DNA of 64,000 nt from Clostridium sp. C8-1-8 (GTDB taxonomy: Bacteria > Bacillota > Clostridia > Clostridiales > Clostridiaceae). The position numbers and the translations under genes are program-made. Positions 45,267-55,117 of this stretch are shown here, one piece after another; the first letter of the stretch is position 1; every line of letters begins with the position of its first letter. Where the stretch lies: the NCBI RefSeq assembly GCF_009928445.1, contig NZ_JAABNO010000021.1, positions 1 to 64,000 of the forward strand, read 5' to 3'. Below the pieces are notes generated by a model. That model ran no database searches. It was not told the origin of the DNA and was given only the letters and a program-made list of their open reading frames with translations.

Positions 45267-47876
45267 TTACTTTACAGTCAAATTGTCCAGATTTATGCCA
45301 GAACTATCCGTAGCATCATAATACATACATATAGTGTGCACACCTGCTGATAAATTGATATTTAGGCTAGCATTTCCCCAGGTATCCCAATTTGATAGGT
45401 TAGGCATGTGAAGTATACCTACATAGCTTCCATCTACAAAAATATGTCTTGTAGCTTCTGCTCCAGTATTGTTTCCATATCTAAAATTCAAAGTATGGTT
45501 ACCTGCTGTACCTACATTTACTTCCATGGTTATCTCATCGCCTTGCTCAGCAAAACCATCCACAAAACCTGTGCCAGTGTAACCTAAATGGTTTGTATTT
45601 GTAGTAATATTAGTCTTTATAGCATTTTCAGCTTCATATTGATTGTTTGCTGATACATTCAAATCTCTCTTTATATAGATCATGTCCCAGTAATTTAAGG
45701 CTGGAACTGTGAAGGAAAGGTATTTTCCTACACTATCTGTACCAGTGGTAAAACTTAATGCAGTACTTGTTCCTTCATTAAGATCTGGTGAAGCTAGGTA
45801 TACATTAGAGATTGCTGCATCTGTTGGAACATAATACTTTACACTCAAGTTATTTTTAACTGTTGGTGCATTAGTACTATTTCTCCATTGACTGTCTGTT
45901 TCATTTGATAGATTAATTAGATGTAATATGTCATAATCTTTTGTCATTCTAGTCATATGCCATATGGAACCGTTGGTACCGTTCCCGGAAATTTTTTCAC
46001 CGTTGATGTTAATATATTGATTTCCCTGATCGCCATAGCTTATGCTTGGGTCAAATAATAGATTTTCATAAGAAGTTATAAACTTGTAATTTTGCTTCAT
46101 AGCATTCTTCAAAGTTCCAGTCATAACCTTACTTGTATTTGGATAGTACTCATGAGGAAGCATCACAGCATCATCTAAACCAGCACCTAGTTCTATATGA
46201 GTAGCTCCACTTGCTTCAAAAGCAGCATCTGCCAATCTTATAGAATTATCATCAAACTCTCCTAAGGTTAGTGAATCCAGATTAATGGAACCTGTATCTC
46301 CACTATCATATGAAACCTTGATAGTATGACTTCCCTTAGTTAAAGTAGTGTTCATATATGCATCATAGGAAAACTTATCCCAAGTTCCCTGAGGATGAAA
46401 TTGAACTTGTCCCACCCTGTTCCCATCTATATATATTGTTCTTGTGGCATTGTCCGAATTATCTCCATATTGGAATACTAAGGGATAATTCATGGTTTCA
46501 TTTGCATTTACAGTGAATTGAACATAATCCCCTTGCTGTGCAAAGTTTTGTACAAAGCCACTACCAGTATATCCAGTATGGTTAGTAGCAATATCTACTC
46601 CATTTAGGACAGCATTTTCAGCTTCATATCTAGGTCCTAGATTTTCGTTATAATTCATATATGCTGCTAAAACTGCAGCTTTCCTACCGCTGTTATTTCT
46701 TAGCTGCTCAACATAATTTCTTATGTCATTATAATTATTTGACTTCCACCATATTTCACTAAAATTGAAATCAGTGTTAGCATTTTTGCTTACATCATCT
46801 AAAGCCCACCCATTGGTTGTACCATCCACTATATTAAAGTCTAGGTAGCTCTTTGATGAATTATTGTTCTGCAACTGACTCTTTACTGAATTAATAAGAC
46901 TTGAAAAAGAGTTTCCTAAGTTATAACTATTGCCGTTATAATCAAAGATACTATCTCTTTGTCCCATTTGATCCATTTGTATACCATCAAAACCTGCGGT
47001 ATTAACAACGTCTTTATATGCATTTCCTATATAGTTTTGCCAACTGGTATTGGAAGGTGCAAAAAGCCATAGGTATTTTCCGTTGTTAAAATTTACGTTT
47101 AGCTGAGTTTGATGAGTGCTATCTTGGAATAGTCCCCAAGAAGGATTTACACCATAGTCTGTATAGCCCTCTCTTGCTGCATAAGACATCATATACGCCA
47201 TTGCTTTACCGTTGTTATTATGAACTGCGTTTATATAGTTTTGTATTGTATTGTAAGATATATTTCTGTTAAATAAATCGGTCCAGCTAGAATCCGGATT
47301 TACTCCATCACTCTTTTTTATAGGTACTTCATGCCTCCACATCCAATCATAGAATTGAAAGGCATTTATATTGTAATCTCTAGATAAGGTATTTATCTGT
47401 TTTGTGATATCACTTTGAGTTATGTTGCTATCAAAGTTAGGAATATACCCGTATCTTGGGAATCTAGTCCAGTTACTTGATACATCAATAGCACCAGTCT
47501 TATAATCCCCGCTTCCAGTGTAGACTCTTACCATATAGCCTTGAAAATCAGTATTAGGTGCAGTCCATTGAAAGCTTTTAGTGGTGCTCTGTCCATTATC
47601 TAAAGTAATACTTTGACTTGTAGTATAAACTGAGGTCTCATTATGAGTAATCTCCATATACAAAGTACCTGTAAAGCTTATGCCGCTGGAATTGCTTAGA
47701 TCAGCATATATTGTAACCTTATCATTAGGGTTATATCTAGATTTATCCATATATACCTTGTTTACATAAGGACTTGCTGCATATGCTTTATCTACACTAC
47801 TGCCTTGATAAACAACTAAGACTACTACCAAGAAGAAAAGTATAGTTAAAAATTTGAGTTTTTTAATTTTTAACAT
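45267..47876 (-). CDS. Secreted GH66 enzyme, likely cycloisomaltooligosaccharide glucanotransferase
   Basis: An 869-residue secreted protein with signal peptide cleaved near AYAA. GH66 catalytic signatures are FDGIQMDQMGQRD (nucleophile Asp302) and DFNFSEIWWKSN (acid/base Glu374). Between AAYMNYNENLGP and SIRLADAAFEASGATHIELG a CBM35 (about 417-547) is inserted; a second CBM35 ends the protein (about 746-869). The two neighbouring GH66 proteins lack the insertion at the same place. This is the layout of Bacillus/Paenibacillus CITase, which makes cyclodextrans from dextran. RBS GAGGGGGAGCGGATA. Dextranase activity instead of cyclisation cannot be excluded. Confidence 0.8.
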   Translation of the reverse strand: MLKIKKLKFLTILFFLVVVLVVYQGSSVDKAYAASPYVNKVYMDKSRYNPNDKVTIYADLSNSSGISFTGTLYMEITHNETSVYTTSQSITLDNGQSTTKSFQWTAPNTDFQGYMVRVYTGSGDYKTGAIDVSSNWTRFPRYGYIPNFDSNITQSDITKQINTLSRDYNINAFQFYDWMWRHEVPIKKSDGVNPDSSWTDLFNRNISYNTIQNYINAVHNNNGKAMAYMMSYAAREGYTDYGVNPSWGLFQDSTHQTQLNVNFNNGKYLWLFAPSNTSWQNYIGNAYKDVVNTAGFDGIQMDQMGQRDSIFDYNGNSYNLGNSFSSLINSVKSQLQNNNSSKSYLDFNIVDGTTNGWALDDVSKNANTDFNFSEIWWKSNNYNDIRNYVEQLRNNSGRKAAVLAAYMNYNENLGPRYEAENAVLNGVDIATNHTGYTGSGFVQNFAQQGDYVQFTVNANETMNYPLVFQYGDNSDNATRTIYIDGNRVGQVQFHPQGTWDKFSYDAYMNTTLTKGSHTIKVSYDSGDTGSINLDSLTLGEFDDNSIRLADAAFEASGATHIELGAGLDDAVMLPHEYYPNTSKVMTGTLKNAMKQNYKFITSYENLLFDPSISYGDQGNQYININGEKISGNGTNGSIWHMTRMTKDYDILHLINLSNETDSQWRNSTNAPTVKNNLSVKYYVPTDAAISNVYLASPDLNEGTSTALSFTTGTDSVGKYLSFTVPALNYWDMIYIKRDLNVSANNQYEAENAIKTNITTNTNHLGYTGTGFVDGFAEQGDEITMEVNVGTAGNHTLNFRYGNNTGAEATRHIFVDGSYVGILHMPNLSNWDTWGNASLNINLSAGVHTICMYYDATDSSGINLDNLTVK

Positions 47877-48070
47877 TATCCGCTCCCCCTCACAAATATT
47901 TCAGTTCTAACATTAAAGTAAGGCTAGTAATTGATTCAACTCATTTTAAAACTTCTACAAAACAATCTTTGAGAATTTTTAAAATAGTATTAGATTTATA
48001 CTACTTTATTTCTAATACTAAAAACTTTAAATACCTTTATATCTCCCCCTTTCAAGTTCAGAATTTCTAG

Positions 48071-48150
48071 ATGGACCACTTCTACAACCTAATAAAATTT
48101 AGAAACCTACAACTTAATTAGGTTTTAAAAGTAAGACTAGAAGTGGTATA
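48071..48150. repeat. Inverted-repeat element, family A copy 2
   Basis: ATGGACCACTTCTA (48071-48084) and TAGAAGTGGTATA (48138-48150) are the ends, about 80 bp. The interior contains CCTAATAAAATTTAG and CTTAATTAGGTTTT inverted segments. It lies upstream of the CITase-like gene, about 100 nt from copy 3. Confidence 0.7.
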
Positions 48151-48244
48151 CCTAAAGCGTTCCTCTAACCCAACTTAATCCATAGACTTAATATAATTAA
48201 AACTTTTAATAATTATATTAAAGGGCTAGTTAGAAACACTATAC

Positions 48245-48334
48245 ATGTACCACTTCTTAGTTAAACTGATATTTAAACTTTCTTTTCATATTAAAGAAAA
48301 TTTAAAAGATTTATCTAAGCTTGAAGTAGTACAT
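48245..48334. repeat. Inverted-repeat element, family A copy 3
   Basis: ATGTACCACTTCTTAG starts at 48245 and CTTGAAGTAGTACAT ends at 48334, about 90 bp. The intervening A/T-rich sequence can fold back on itself. A 66-codon open frame that crosses this element has no ribosome binding site and is not a gene. Confidence 0.7.
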
Positions 48335-48460
48335 CATATATATAATTTCTATATAAACAAGTTGTGCCTAAGTAATAACCATAGTATTCTTAAAATTCTA
48401 TTGACTAATAGCACAACTCATATTATAGATAGAAATTCTTTATAACCTGCTAAAACTAAA

Positions 48461-50131
48461 TTACTGCAATAGATATACTCTAGCCTCATAAGGTTTTAGC
48501 AAAATGTTATCAATATTATTGGTATCAACTTCATAATTAGCTATTAGAAGCTCTGCTTCCTTAAACTTGACATCTGCAGGTAGCTTGAACTGAACCTCTT
48601 TTTCAAAGAAATTAAGTATCACTAATAGTCTTTCATCCTCAAATTTTCTTATATATGAAAATATATTTTCATCATCTTTATATAAAAGGTTTATATCCCC
48701 ATAAACAATAATAGGGTTTTCTTTACGTAATTTTATCAGCTTTTGGTAATAGTAAAATATTGAGTTTCTATCCTCCAAAGCTTGTTCAACATTTATATCT
48801 TTATAGTTTGGATTTACCTTAAGCCAAGGTTCTCCTTTAGTAAAGCCAGCATTTTCTGTAGCATTCCATTGCATAGGAGTTCTTACATTATCCCTGCCCT
48901 TTGCGTAGATTGACTTCATAAGTTCTTCTTTTTCCACACCTTGAGCAGTCTTTTCCTTAAACATATTTATTATTTCAATATCCTTATAATCAGAGATGTC
49001 AAACTGTACATTGGTCATGCCAATCTCTTCGCCTTGATAAACATATGGTGTCCCTTGCCAAGTGTGAAGAAATGTTGCAAGCATCTTTGCTGATTCTACT
49101 CTATATTCCTTATCATTTCCGAACCTAGAAACCATTCTAGGCTGATCATGGTTATTTAGAAATAAAGAGTTCCAGCCTTTATCTTTTAAGGCTTCGTACC
49201 ATTTAAACATTATATTTTTAAAGGTTGTTAGCTTCCAGGGTCTCACATCCCACTTTCCATTACCTGAATCTATATCCATAAGTTCAAATTGAAAAAGCAT
49301 ATTAAGCTCATCTCTATCTTCATTGACATAAAGCTTTGCTGTATCAGGATCTACACCTGGTGCTTCTCCTACGGTCATGATGTCATACTTACTTAAAACT
49401 TCTCTATTCATTTCTTTAAGAAATTCATGTACCCTTGGTCCATTTGCAAAAAGAGGGAATCCATTACCATAAAGATCATGCTCACCTTTTTCTCCATCAG
49501 GCAGTCCAGAAACCTTTGATATCAGGTTTATTACATCCATCCTAAAACCATCAATCCCCTTATCAAACCAGTACTTCATCATATCATAAACTTCATTTCT
49601 TACTTTCTCATTTTCCCAGTTTAGATCTGGCTGCTTTTTTGAGAAAAGATGTAGGAAGTACTCATCTGTTGCTTCATCATATTGCCATGCAGATCCACTA
49701 AAGAAAGATCCCCAGTTGTTTGGCGGATTACCATCTTTACCTTTTCTCCATATATAATAATCTCTATACTGGTTGTCCTTTGACTTTTTACTTTCAACAA
49801 ACCACTGGTGCTCATCTGAGGAATGATTTACAACTAGATCCATTACTAGCTTCAAACCTCTTTCATGCATCCCTTCTAAAAGCTCATCAAAGTCTTTGAT
49901 TGTTCCAAACTCATCCATTATATCTCTATAGTCACTTATGTCATATCCATTATCATCATTAGGAGACTTATATACTGGACTAAGCCATATTACATCCACA
50001 CCTAATTCTTTTAGGTAATCAAGCTTTTCTATTATTCCTCTTAGATCACCTACACCATCTCCGTTTGAATCCTTAAAGCTCCTTGGGTATATTTGATATA
50101 CTACTGCTTCTTTCCACCATTTTCTTTCCAT
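48461..50131 (-). CDS. Oligo-1,6-glucosidase (GH13)
   Basis: A 556-residue cytosolic alpha-glucosidase. The catalytic triad falls at Asp199 (GIDGFRMDVIN), Glu256 (VGEAPG) and Asp329 (NNHDQPR), nearly the same positions as in Bacillus cereus oligo-1,6-glucosidase (199, 255, 329). KQPDLNWEN is the QPDLN conserved region V of the oligo-1,6 subfamily, and the Val after Asp199 favours alpha-1,6 bonds. No signal peptide. It would cut isomaltooligosaccharides to glucose in the cell. RBS GGAGGGG. It has its own spacing of 361 nt from the upstream GH66 gene. Confidence 0.93.
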   Translation of the reverse strand: MERKWWKEAVVYQIYPRSFKDSNGDGVGDLRGIIEKLDYLKELGVDVIWLSPVYKSPNDDNGYDISDYRDIMDEFGTIKDFDELLEGMHERGLKLVMDLVVNHSSDEHQWFVESKKSKDNQYRDYYIWRKGKDGNPPNNWGSFFSGSAWQYDEATDEYFLHLFSKKQPDLNWENEKVRNEVYDMMKYWFDKGIDGFRMDVINLISKVSGLPDGEKGEHDLYGNGFPLFANGPRVHEFLKEMNREVLSKYDIMTVGEAPGVDPDTAKLYVNEDRDELNMLFQFELMDIDSGNGKWDVRPWKLTTFKNIMFKWYEALKDKGWNSLFLNNHDQPRMVSRFGNDKEYRVESAKMLATFLHTWQGTPYVYQGEEIGMTNVQFDISDYKDIEIINMFKEKTAQGVEKEELMKSIYAKGRDNVRTPMQWNATENAGFTKGEPWLKVNPNYKDINVEQALEDRNSIFYYYQKLIKLRKENPIIVYGDINLLYKDDENIFSYIRKFEDERLLVILNFFEKEVQFKLPADVKFKEAELLIANYEVDTNNIDNILLKPYEARVYLLQ

Positions 50132-50314
50132 AATTGCACCCCTCCACTTGTTCTATGATACAAATTCTTATTAGTTATTTACATTAATATTTGTACTGCA
50201 AAATAATTCATAAAAATCAGTGACTTAAAGTATATATTTTTGTTACCATACATATAGAAATTTCCTATTCTTCTAAATACAAAAAATATATTATAAATCT
50301 TCCTGTTATAATTA

Positions 50315-50366
50315 GGTTATCCATATTCAATAATCTCTATATTTTAGACTAAATATATGGATAACC
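50315..50366. promoter_or_regulatory. Perfect inverted repeat between GH66 and GH13 genes
   Basis: GGTTATCCATAT (50315-50326) and ATATGGATAACC (50355-50366) are perfect 12-bp arms 28 nt apart. It lies about 130 nt after the GH66 stop and 190 nt before the GH13 start. It may be a terminator, or an operator of the GH13 gene. AAGCTTGGCAAGCTTTTTT (near 50410-50432) is an additional hairpin with a T-run on the plus strand. Confidence 0.45.
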
Positions 50367-50492
50367 AAGTAGTTGTACTTTTATACTTTAGTAGCTGCTT
50401 AAGCTTTAAAGCTTGGCAAGCTTTTTTCTTTTCATTAATATTATTAAACTTTTCTATTATATCCTGAGTTTTGGTTTGTTAAATATAGACGT

Positions 50493-52181
50493 TTAATATT
50501 CTATATAAATAAGATCCCAGACATAAAGTTCAGGTACTACAAATCTTATTTCATTTCCCTGGTCACCTTCTACATAACTGAAGTTCAACCTAACAGTTTT
50601 TCCATCTTCAAAATCTGGAGAAGCTAGATAAACAGCCTTAACATCATTACAAGTAAGTACTGACACTTCAATATTCTCTACTTTTGTTGGAAGCTTTTCC
50701 TTAGGTTCATTCCAGTTCATATCTTCAACGCCTTTGAAGTTAACTAAATTAATAACCTTAAAATCTGGTTTTTCCTTTACTAGTGACCAAACTTTATCTG
50801 CTTCTACCTTAGGCGACGCTTCTACCCCTTTAATGACATATTCCCCATTAATTCCACCAGTATTTACCATGCTAGTATCTATTATATCAAAGTCGAAGAG
50901 AAGTTCTTCATATTTAACAATAAAGTCATAATAAGTTCTTAATTTGTTATTAAATTGTTCATTTTCTATAGTTCTATACTTAGGATAGTATGGGTCATCT
51001 AATACTCCTCTATTCTCACCTAACAGCAGATGGAATCCTCCACTAGCAAAAATAGTAGCCATTGTTAGCAAGGTTGAATTTTCAGCTTGCTCTATAGGTA
51101 TATTTAACTCCTCTAAGAATGGCTTCATATAAGCTGCTAGAATAACCTGCTTTTCAGGAGCGTATTTCTTTGCATTTGTAATTAAGTTATATAGATCCTG
51201 ATAGGTATCATTTGGAGGCCAAACTTCTATATAAACGGCATCCTGCTCAGACTGTGCCACAGTTTCCACAGGCCAATTATTTACTGCATTAAAGATTAAG
51301 CTTACTTTTTCACCTTTTTCTTCTATATAATTTTTTGTATCATCTATTAGATTAGGAAAGTCTTCTCTTAGATTTCTTATTGCTCTTTTTCCGTTTACAC
51401 TGCTTATAGCTTCCTTTGGAAAACCATACTGATCCATATGAATACCATCAAAACCAAGCTTTATAACCTTGTAAAACTCATTTATTATATGGTCATGCCA
51501 CTTATTTTCTCTTGATATATCCATCATATAAAGAAAATCACCAAAGCCATATATATCACCATTGTTCTTGTATATACCTAGATCCTTATTCTTTTTATAG
51601 TACTCAGGGGCTGAGGCATAAACTGCACCATAAGCAATTGCTTCCATACCATACTTATGTGCTAAATCAATTTTATCTTTTACTGTAGATAAACTTAGCT
51701 CTCTTTGAAGAGGATCTATAAATATATCTGATTTAGGTATTAAATCATGATGCCTATACATCCAATCGTAATATTGAACCACATTTAGATGATATTTATT
51801 CATTTCTTTGAGATCATCTTTATCCTTTAAATCCTCTTTGGAAAAGTCGGATAGAAATCCATATCTAGGTGCATACTTCCAAGAAGGTAAAATATCAAAT
51901 GCTGTGCCAAAGGTCTGTACCACTTCATCCATATGATATAACTCTACTTCAACACCATAGCCTGAGATTAGCTTATCATTGTTATCTATATCAAATTCAA
52001 ATTTTACTATGTCTTCTTTACTAGATAAAAATATCTCTAAAGTACGAATTTGTTCATGAAGCCTATACACATTACATCTTAATATATCTGACTCAAGTGC
52101 ACCTTCTAGTTCTACAAGTATTCCTATTTTTTCTCCGTTTTTAAATTGAGCTTTTGCTGGATATATATCTTTAATAATCAA
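50493..52181 (-). CDS. Cytosolic GH66 dextranase-like enzyme
   Basis: A 562-residue GH66 protein without signal peptide. KYAPRYGFLSDFS, KYHLNVVQYYDWMYRHHDLI, FDGIHMDQYGFPKEA (nucleophile Asp250) and DAVYIEVWPPNDTY (acid/base Glu319) are present, and ILAAYMKPFLEELNIPIEQA replaces the CBM35 insertion site. Start: TTG 52181, with AGGAGG at 8 nt; the longer frame would overlap the preceding stop. It lies 19 nt after the anchored GH66 gene. An intracellular GH66 would linearise imported cyclodextrans or cut long isomaltooligosaccharides. Confidence 0.82.
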   Translation of the reverse strand: MIIKDIYPAKAQFKNGEKIGILVELEGALESDILRCNVYRLHEQIRTLEIFLSSKEDIVKFEFDIDNNDKLISGYGVEVELYHMDEVVQTFGTAFDILPSWKYAPRYGFLSDFSKEDLKDKDDLKEMNKYHLNVVQYYDWMYRHHDLIPKSDIFIDPLQRELSLSTVKDKIDLAHKYGMEAIAYGAVYASAPEYYKKNKDLGIYKNNGDIYGFGDFLYMMDISRENKWHDHIINEFYKVIKLGFDGIHMDQYGFPKEAISSVNGKRAIRNLREDFPNLIDDTKNYIEEKGEKVSLIFNAVNNWPVETVAQSEQDAVYIEVWPPNDTYQDLYNLITNAKKYAPEKQVILAAYMKPFLEELNIPIEQAENSTLLTMATIFASGGFHLLLGENRGVLDDPYYPKYRTIENEQFNNKLRTYYDFIVKYEELLFDFDIIDTSMVNTGGINGEYVIKGVEASPKVEADKVWSLVKEKPDFKVINLVNFKGVEDMNWNEPKEKLPTKVENIEVSVLTCNDVKAVYLASPDFEDGKTVRLNFSYVEGDQGNEIRFVVPELYVWDLIYIEY

Positions 52182-52200
52182 TGTTGATACCTCCTGTTTT

Positions 52201-54024
52201 TTATTCTTTCTCAACATATACCATGTCCCAATACTGAAGCTCTGGAACATCTATTTGTAATTTTGTACCATTTCCATCTTTTGTTGCTTTATAATTTAAC
52301 TTGATTGGTTTTCCTCCATTAATATCTGGAGATGCTAGATACACATCTTTTACCTTGCCTTCCTTAACTGTATAATCAAGCTTTAAGTCTTTCTTTGAGG
52401 TAGGTGCATCATAATTTGCTCCATCATCTCTCCAAGCTTCCTTATTCATGCCTAGAAGGTTTATAAGCTGAACAACTTCATATCCCTTCTTCTCTTTTGC
52501 ATAAGCCCACACCGTATTTGCTTGTCCATTAGTACTTGTCTTAATACCACTAATACTTATTGGATTGTCAATGTCCTTTAAGCCGTCTCTTAGTAGGTTC
52601 TCATAGGCAACTAAGAAATCATAATAATTTCTCATAGCAGTTACTAACGAATCTGTCATTTTTAAGTTTTTGTTTGGAAAGTATTCCCTTCCAAGCATAC
52701 CTGTATCACCCAATTCTATATGAGATCCACCAGCAGCAAATATGGCTGCATCTGTTAGCCTTACACTATGCTCATTAAATTCGCCAGGAACACCAGCGGA
52801 TCCGTAATTCATATAAGCAGCTATTACAGTGCTTTTCTTTCCAGAAGTCAACGCATATCCCTTATCAACGGTATCCTTAAAATAGTAATAATTAGGGAAA
52901 TCTGAAGGCCAAAGTTCTGAGTAAAGGAAATCCACATTTGATTTTGCTACTTGTTCCAAACCAAATCTATTTACTGTATTAAAGACTACTCCAACTCCAA
53001 GAGCACTTTTTGCATTGTTCACAAATTCAGTGTAAGTATCAGGAAGATTGACGAAATTTCCATTATAATCAAAGGTCGTACCTCTATTTCCTAGGGTATC
53101 CATATGATATATATCAAAGTTTAGTATTTTAAAAACATCTTTCTCTTTGTTATAGATATAGTTTTGCCAATCTTTATTTGCTGGATTAAATATCTCTAAA
53201 GAAGAAGCCCATCCATTGGGAAGTGCATAACCATCCTGCTCAGTATGAAAGCTATCCTTATATATACCCCATTCTGGTTTCACCCCATCTTGTTGATAAT
53301 CTGTATAGGTTCCATAAATTAGATTATAGTTGGCAGCTTTCATATTCTTACTATGAGCTAGGTCGATATAATCTTTAACGGTTTGATAGTATATGTCTCT
53401 ATTAGCTATGTCCTTCCAAGACTTTGGTATCTCACTTCCGTCACCTGGCAGTGGCTTTTGATGTTTGTTCTGCCAATCATAAAACTGAAGACCATCTATG
53501 TGAAACTTATTTATCTTATCTATAATACTTTCAGACTTATCTTTGTTCTGATCAGGATACTCAGCTATATATCCATATCTAGGGAACTTATCCCAATTTG
53601 ATGAAACATCCACAGCAGTATTTTTGCTGTCATCTACGGATATTCCGTGGGTTGCATATACCTCTACTAGATATCCCTTATAATCATCTGAAGGAGCATT
53701 CCACGAAATATCCAAGGTCTTTTTTTCTTTACTACCTAAAGAAACTTCTAACTGCTTCTTTTCCACAGTGTTATTTAAATATTTGAAATATACCTCCAAA
53801 GAACCTTTATAGGCTTTACCAAGCTTATTATCCAGTTCTACTTTTAAGCTCACCTTATCTTTAGGGTTGTATCTAGCCTTATCAGTATACACATCAGTTA
53901 TAAGCTTTCCACTTTCTGAAACTTTTGTACTAGCTTCAACACTAAAGGTTTTAACCTTGTATGCTAAAACTCCCCCTCCTATGCAAAGCACAGCTATTGC
54001 TGCAATAATTAATCTCTTCTTCAA
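52201..54024 (-). CDS. Membrane-anchored or exported GH66 dextranase-like enzyme
   Basis: A 607-residue GH66 protein. The N-terminus is hydrophobic (LIIAAIAVLCIGGGVLAY) without a clear cleavage site, so a membrane anchor is likely. LNFDIYHMDTLGNRG holds the nucleophile (Asp309) and VDFLYSELWPSDFPN the acid/base (Glu370). Insertion site sequence: AAYMNYGSAGVPGEFNEH, with no CBM35. Start: TTG 54024 with GGAGG at 10 nt; the ATG nine bases earlier touches the binding site. It sits after the permease gene by 245 nt. It likely cuts dextran or cyclodextran at the cell surface. Confidence 0.8.
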   Translation of the reverse strand: MKKRLIIAAIAVLCIGGGVLAYKVKTFSVEASTKVSESGKLITDVYTDKARYNPKDKVSLKVELDNKLGKAYKGSLEVYFKYLNNTVEKKQLEVSLGSKEKKTLDISWNAPSDDYKGYLVEVYATHGISVDDSKNTAVDVSSNWDKFPRYGYIAEYPDQNKDKSESIIDKINKFHIDGLQFYDWQNKHQKPLPGDGSEIPKSWKDIANRDIYYQTVKDYIDLAHSKNMKAANYNLIYGTYTDYQQDGVKPEWGIYKDSFHTEQDGYALPNGWASSLEIFNPANKDWQNYIYNKEKDVFKILNFDIYHMDTLGNRGTTFDYNGNFVNLPDTYTEFVNNAKSALGVGVVFNTVNRFGLEQVAKSNVDFLYSELWPSDFPNYYYFKDTVDKGYALTSGKKSTVIAAYMNYGSAGVPGEFNEHSVRLTDAAIFAAGGSHIELGDTGMLGREYFPNKNLKMTDSLVTAMRNYYDFLVAYENLLRDGLKDIDNPISISGIKTSTNGQANTVWAYAKEKKGYEVVQLINLLGMNKEAWRDDGANYDAPTSKKDLKLDYTVKEGKVKDVYLASPDINGGKPIKLNYKATKDGNGTKLQIDVPELQYWDMVYVEKE

Positions 54025-54269
54025 GGTAAACATACCTCCTCATAAGGTCGTATCAATTTAATACTATTGAATTATAAAATGTGCTTAAGCTCCTACATCA
54101 GTAAGCAGTTCATAATAGAGAACCTTTTTAATATATTCTGCTAAGGACACCTCAACTTCATTTATTGATAAACTACCTCATCAAAAATTAATTAGAATGA
54201 TAATATTCAAGCCTATTAGGTTGTCAATCTCACTAATAATTACTGAAGTAGTTTATCTCTTATTTATCA

Positions 54270-55103
54270 CTAACCCTTTATAGCTCCTTCACTTCCACCT
54301 GACTTTATGAACTGTTTATTAAAGACTATAAATATAATGATTATAGGGATTAAAACCAATATAGCTGCAGCAAATATTACTCCCCACTGAGTTGCCTTTC
54401 CGTTTTGAAGTAGCTTTATAGCTATAGGAAGAGTTCTCTTTGATTGAGTTTTTATTACTGTTAACGCTGTGAATACCTCCATCCAAGTCCCTGAGAATGC
54501 TCCTATTGCCATAGTTGCTAAGGCTGGCTTGGAAAGTGGTAATATTATATTCCTGTATATGGTCCACTTATTGCCTCCATCCATTATTACTGATTCTTCT
54601 AATTCCCTAGGAATAGTTTCAAAGAAACCTTTTAAGAAGAAGGTATTACCTGCTATTCCTCCACTGACATATAAAAGTAATAAACCTGTATAAGTATCAA
54701 CTAGGTGTAACCCTTGTAAAATAGTAAATTGTGATATTAAAGCAAGAACTGCAGGCATCATAAGTGAGAATATATAAATGTTAAATATTATCTTCTTACC
54801 TGGAAAATTAAGCCTTGCAAATCCATAACCGGATAAGGATGATACAAAAATAGTTAATACTGTGTTTGCCACAGTTACAAATATGCTGTTTACAAAATAT
54901 CTTGAAAAGTTTTCACCTGTCCAAGCAGTAATGTAATTTCCCAAATAAAATTGCTTAGGAATTATTTGCGGCTTTGAAGGCAGAACATAAGTATTTGGTA
55001 TCAAGGATGTACTTATCATATTTAAGAATGGCAATAGTGCGATTATTACCATTACTACAAGAACTAAATGCAATAGCACTTGTCCAGCTTTTTTTCTAAA
55101 CAT
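54270..55103 (-). CDS. ABC sugar transporter permease (MalG type)
   Basis: A 277-residue permease with six helices. The EAA loop is ELEESVIMDGGNKWTIYRNI, then ILPLSKPALATM, which docks the ATPase. RBS GGGAGGCGG. It follows the MalF-type permease gene by 14 nt. It should transport isomaltooligosaccharides or cyclodextrans with the binding protein encoded upstream. No ATPase gene lies in the locus; a shared MsmK/MalK ATPase elsewhere is expected. Confidence 0.88.
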   Translation of the reverse strand: MFRKKAGQVLLHLVLVVMVIIALLPFLNMISTSLIPNTYVLPSKPQIIPKQFYLGNYITAWTGENFSRYFVNSIFVTVANTVLTIFVSSLSGYGFARLNFPGKKIIFNIYIFSLMMPAVLALISQFTILQGLHLVDTYTGLLLLYVSGGIAGNTFFLKGFFETIPRELEESVIMDGGNKWTIYRNIILPLSKPALATMAIGAFSGTWMEVFTALTVIKTQSKRTLPIAIKLLQNGKATQWGVIFAAAILVLIPIIIIFIVFNKQFIKSGGSEGAIKG

Positions 55104-55117
55104 ATTTTCCGCCTCCC

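Noticed and set aside
48245-48445. 66-codon frame between GH13 and CITase-like genes
   Set aside because: It crosses an inverted-repeat element, has no binding site and an A/T-driven composition.
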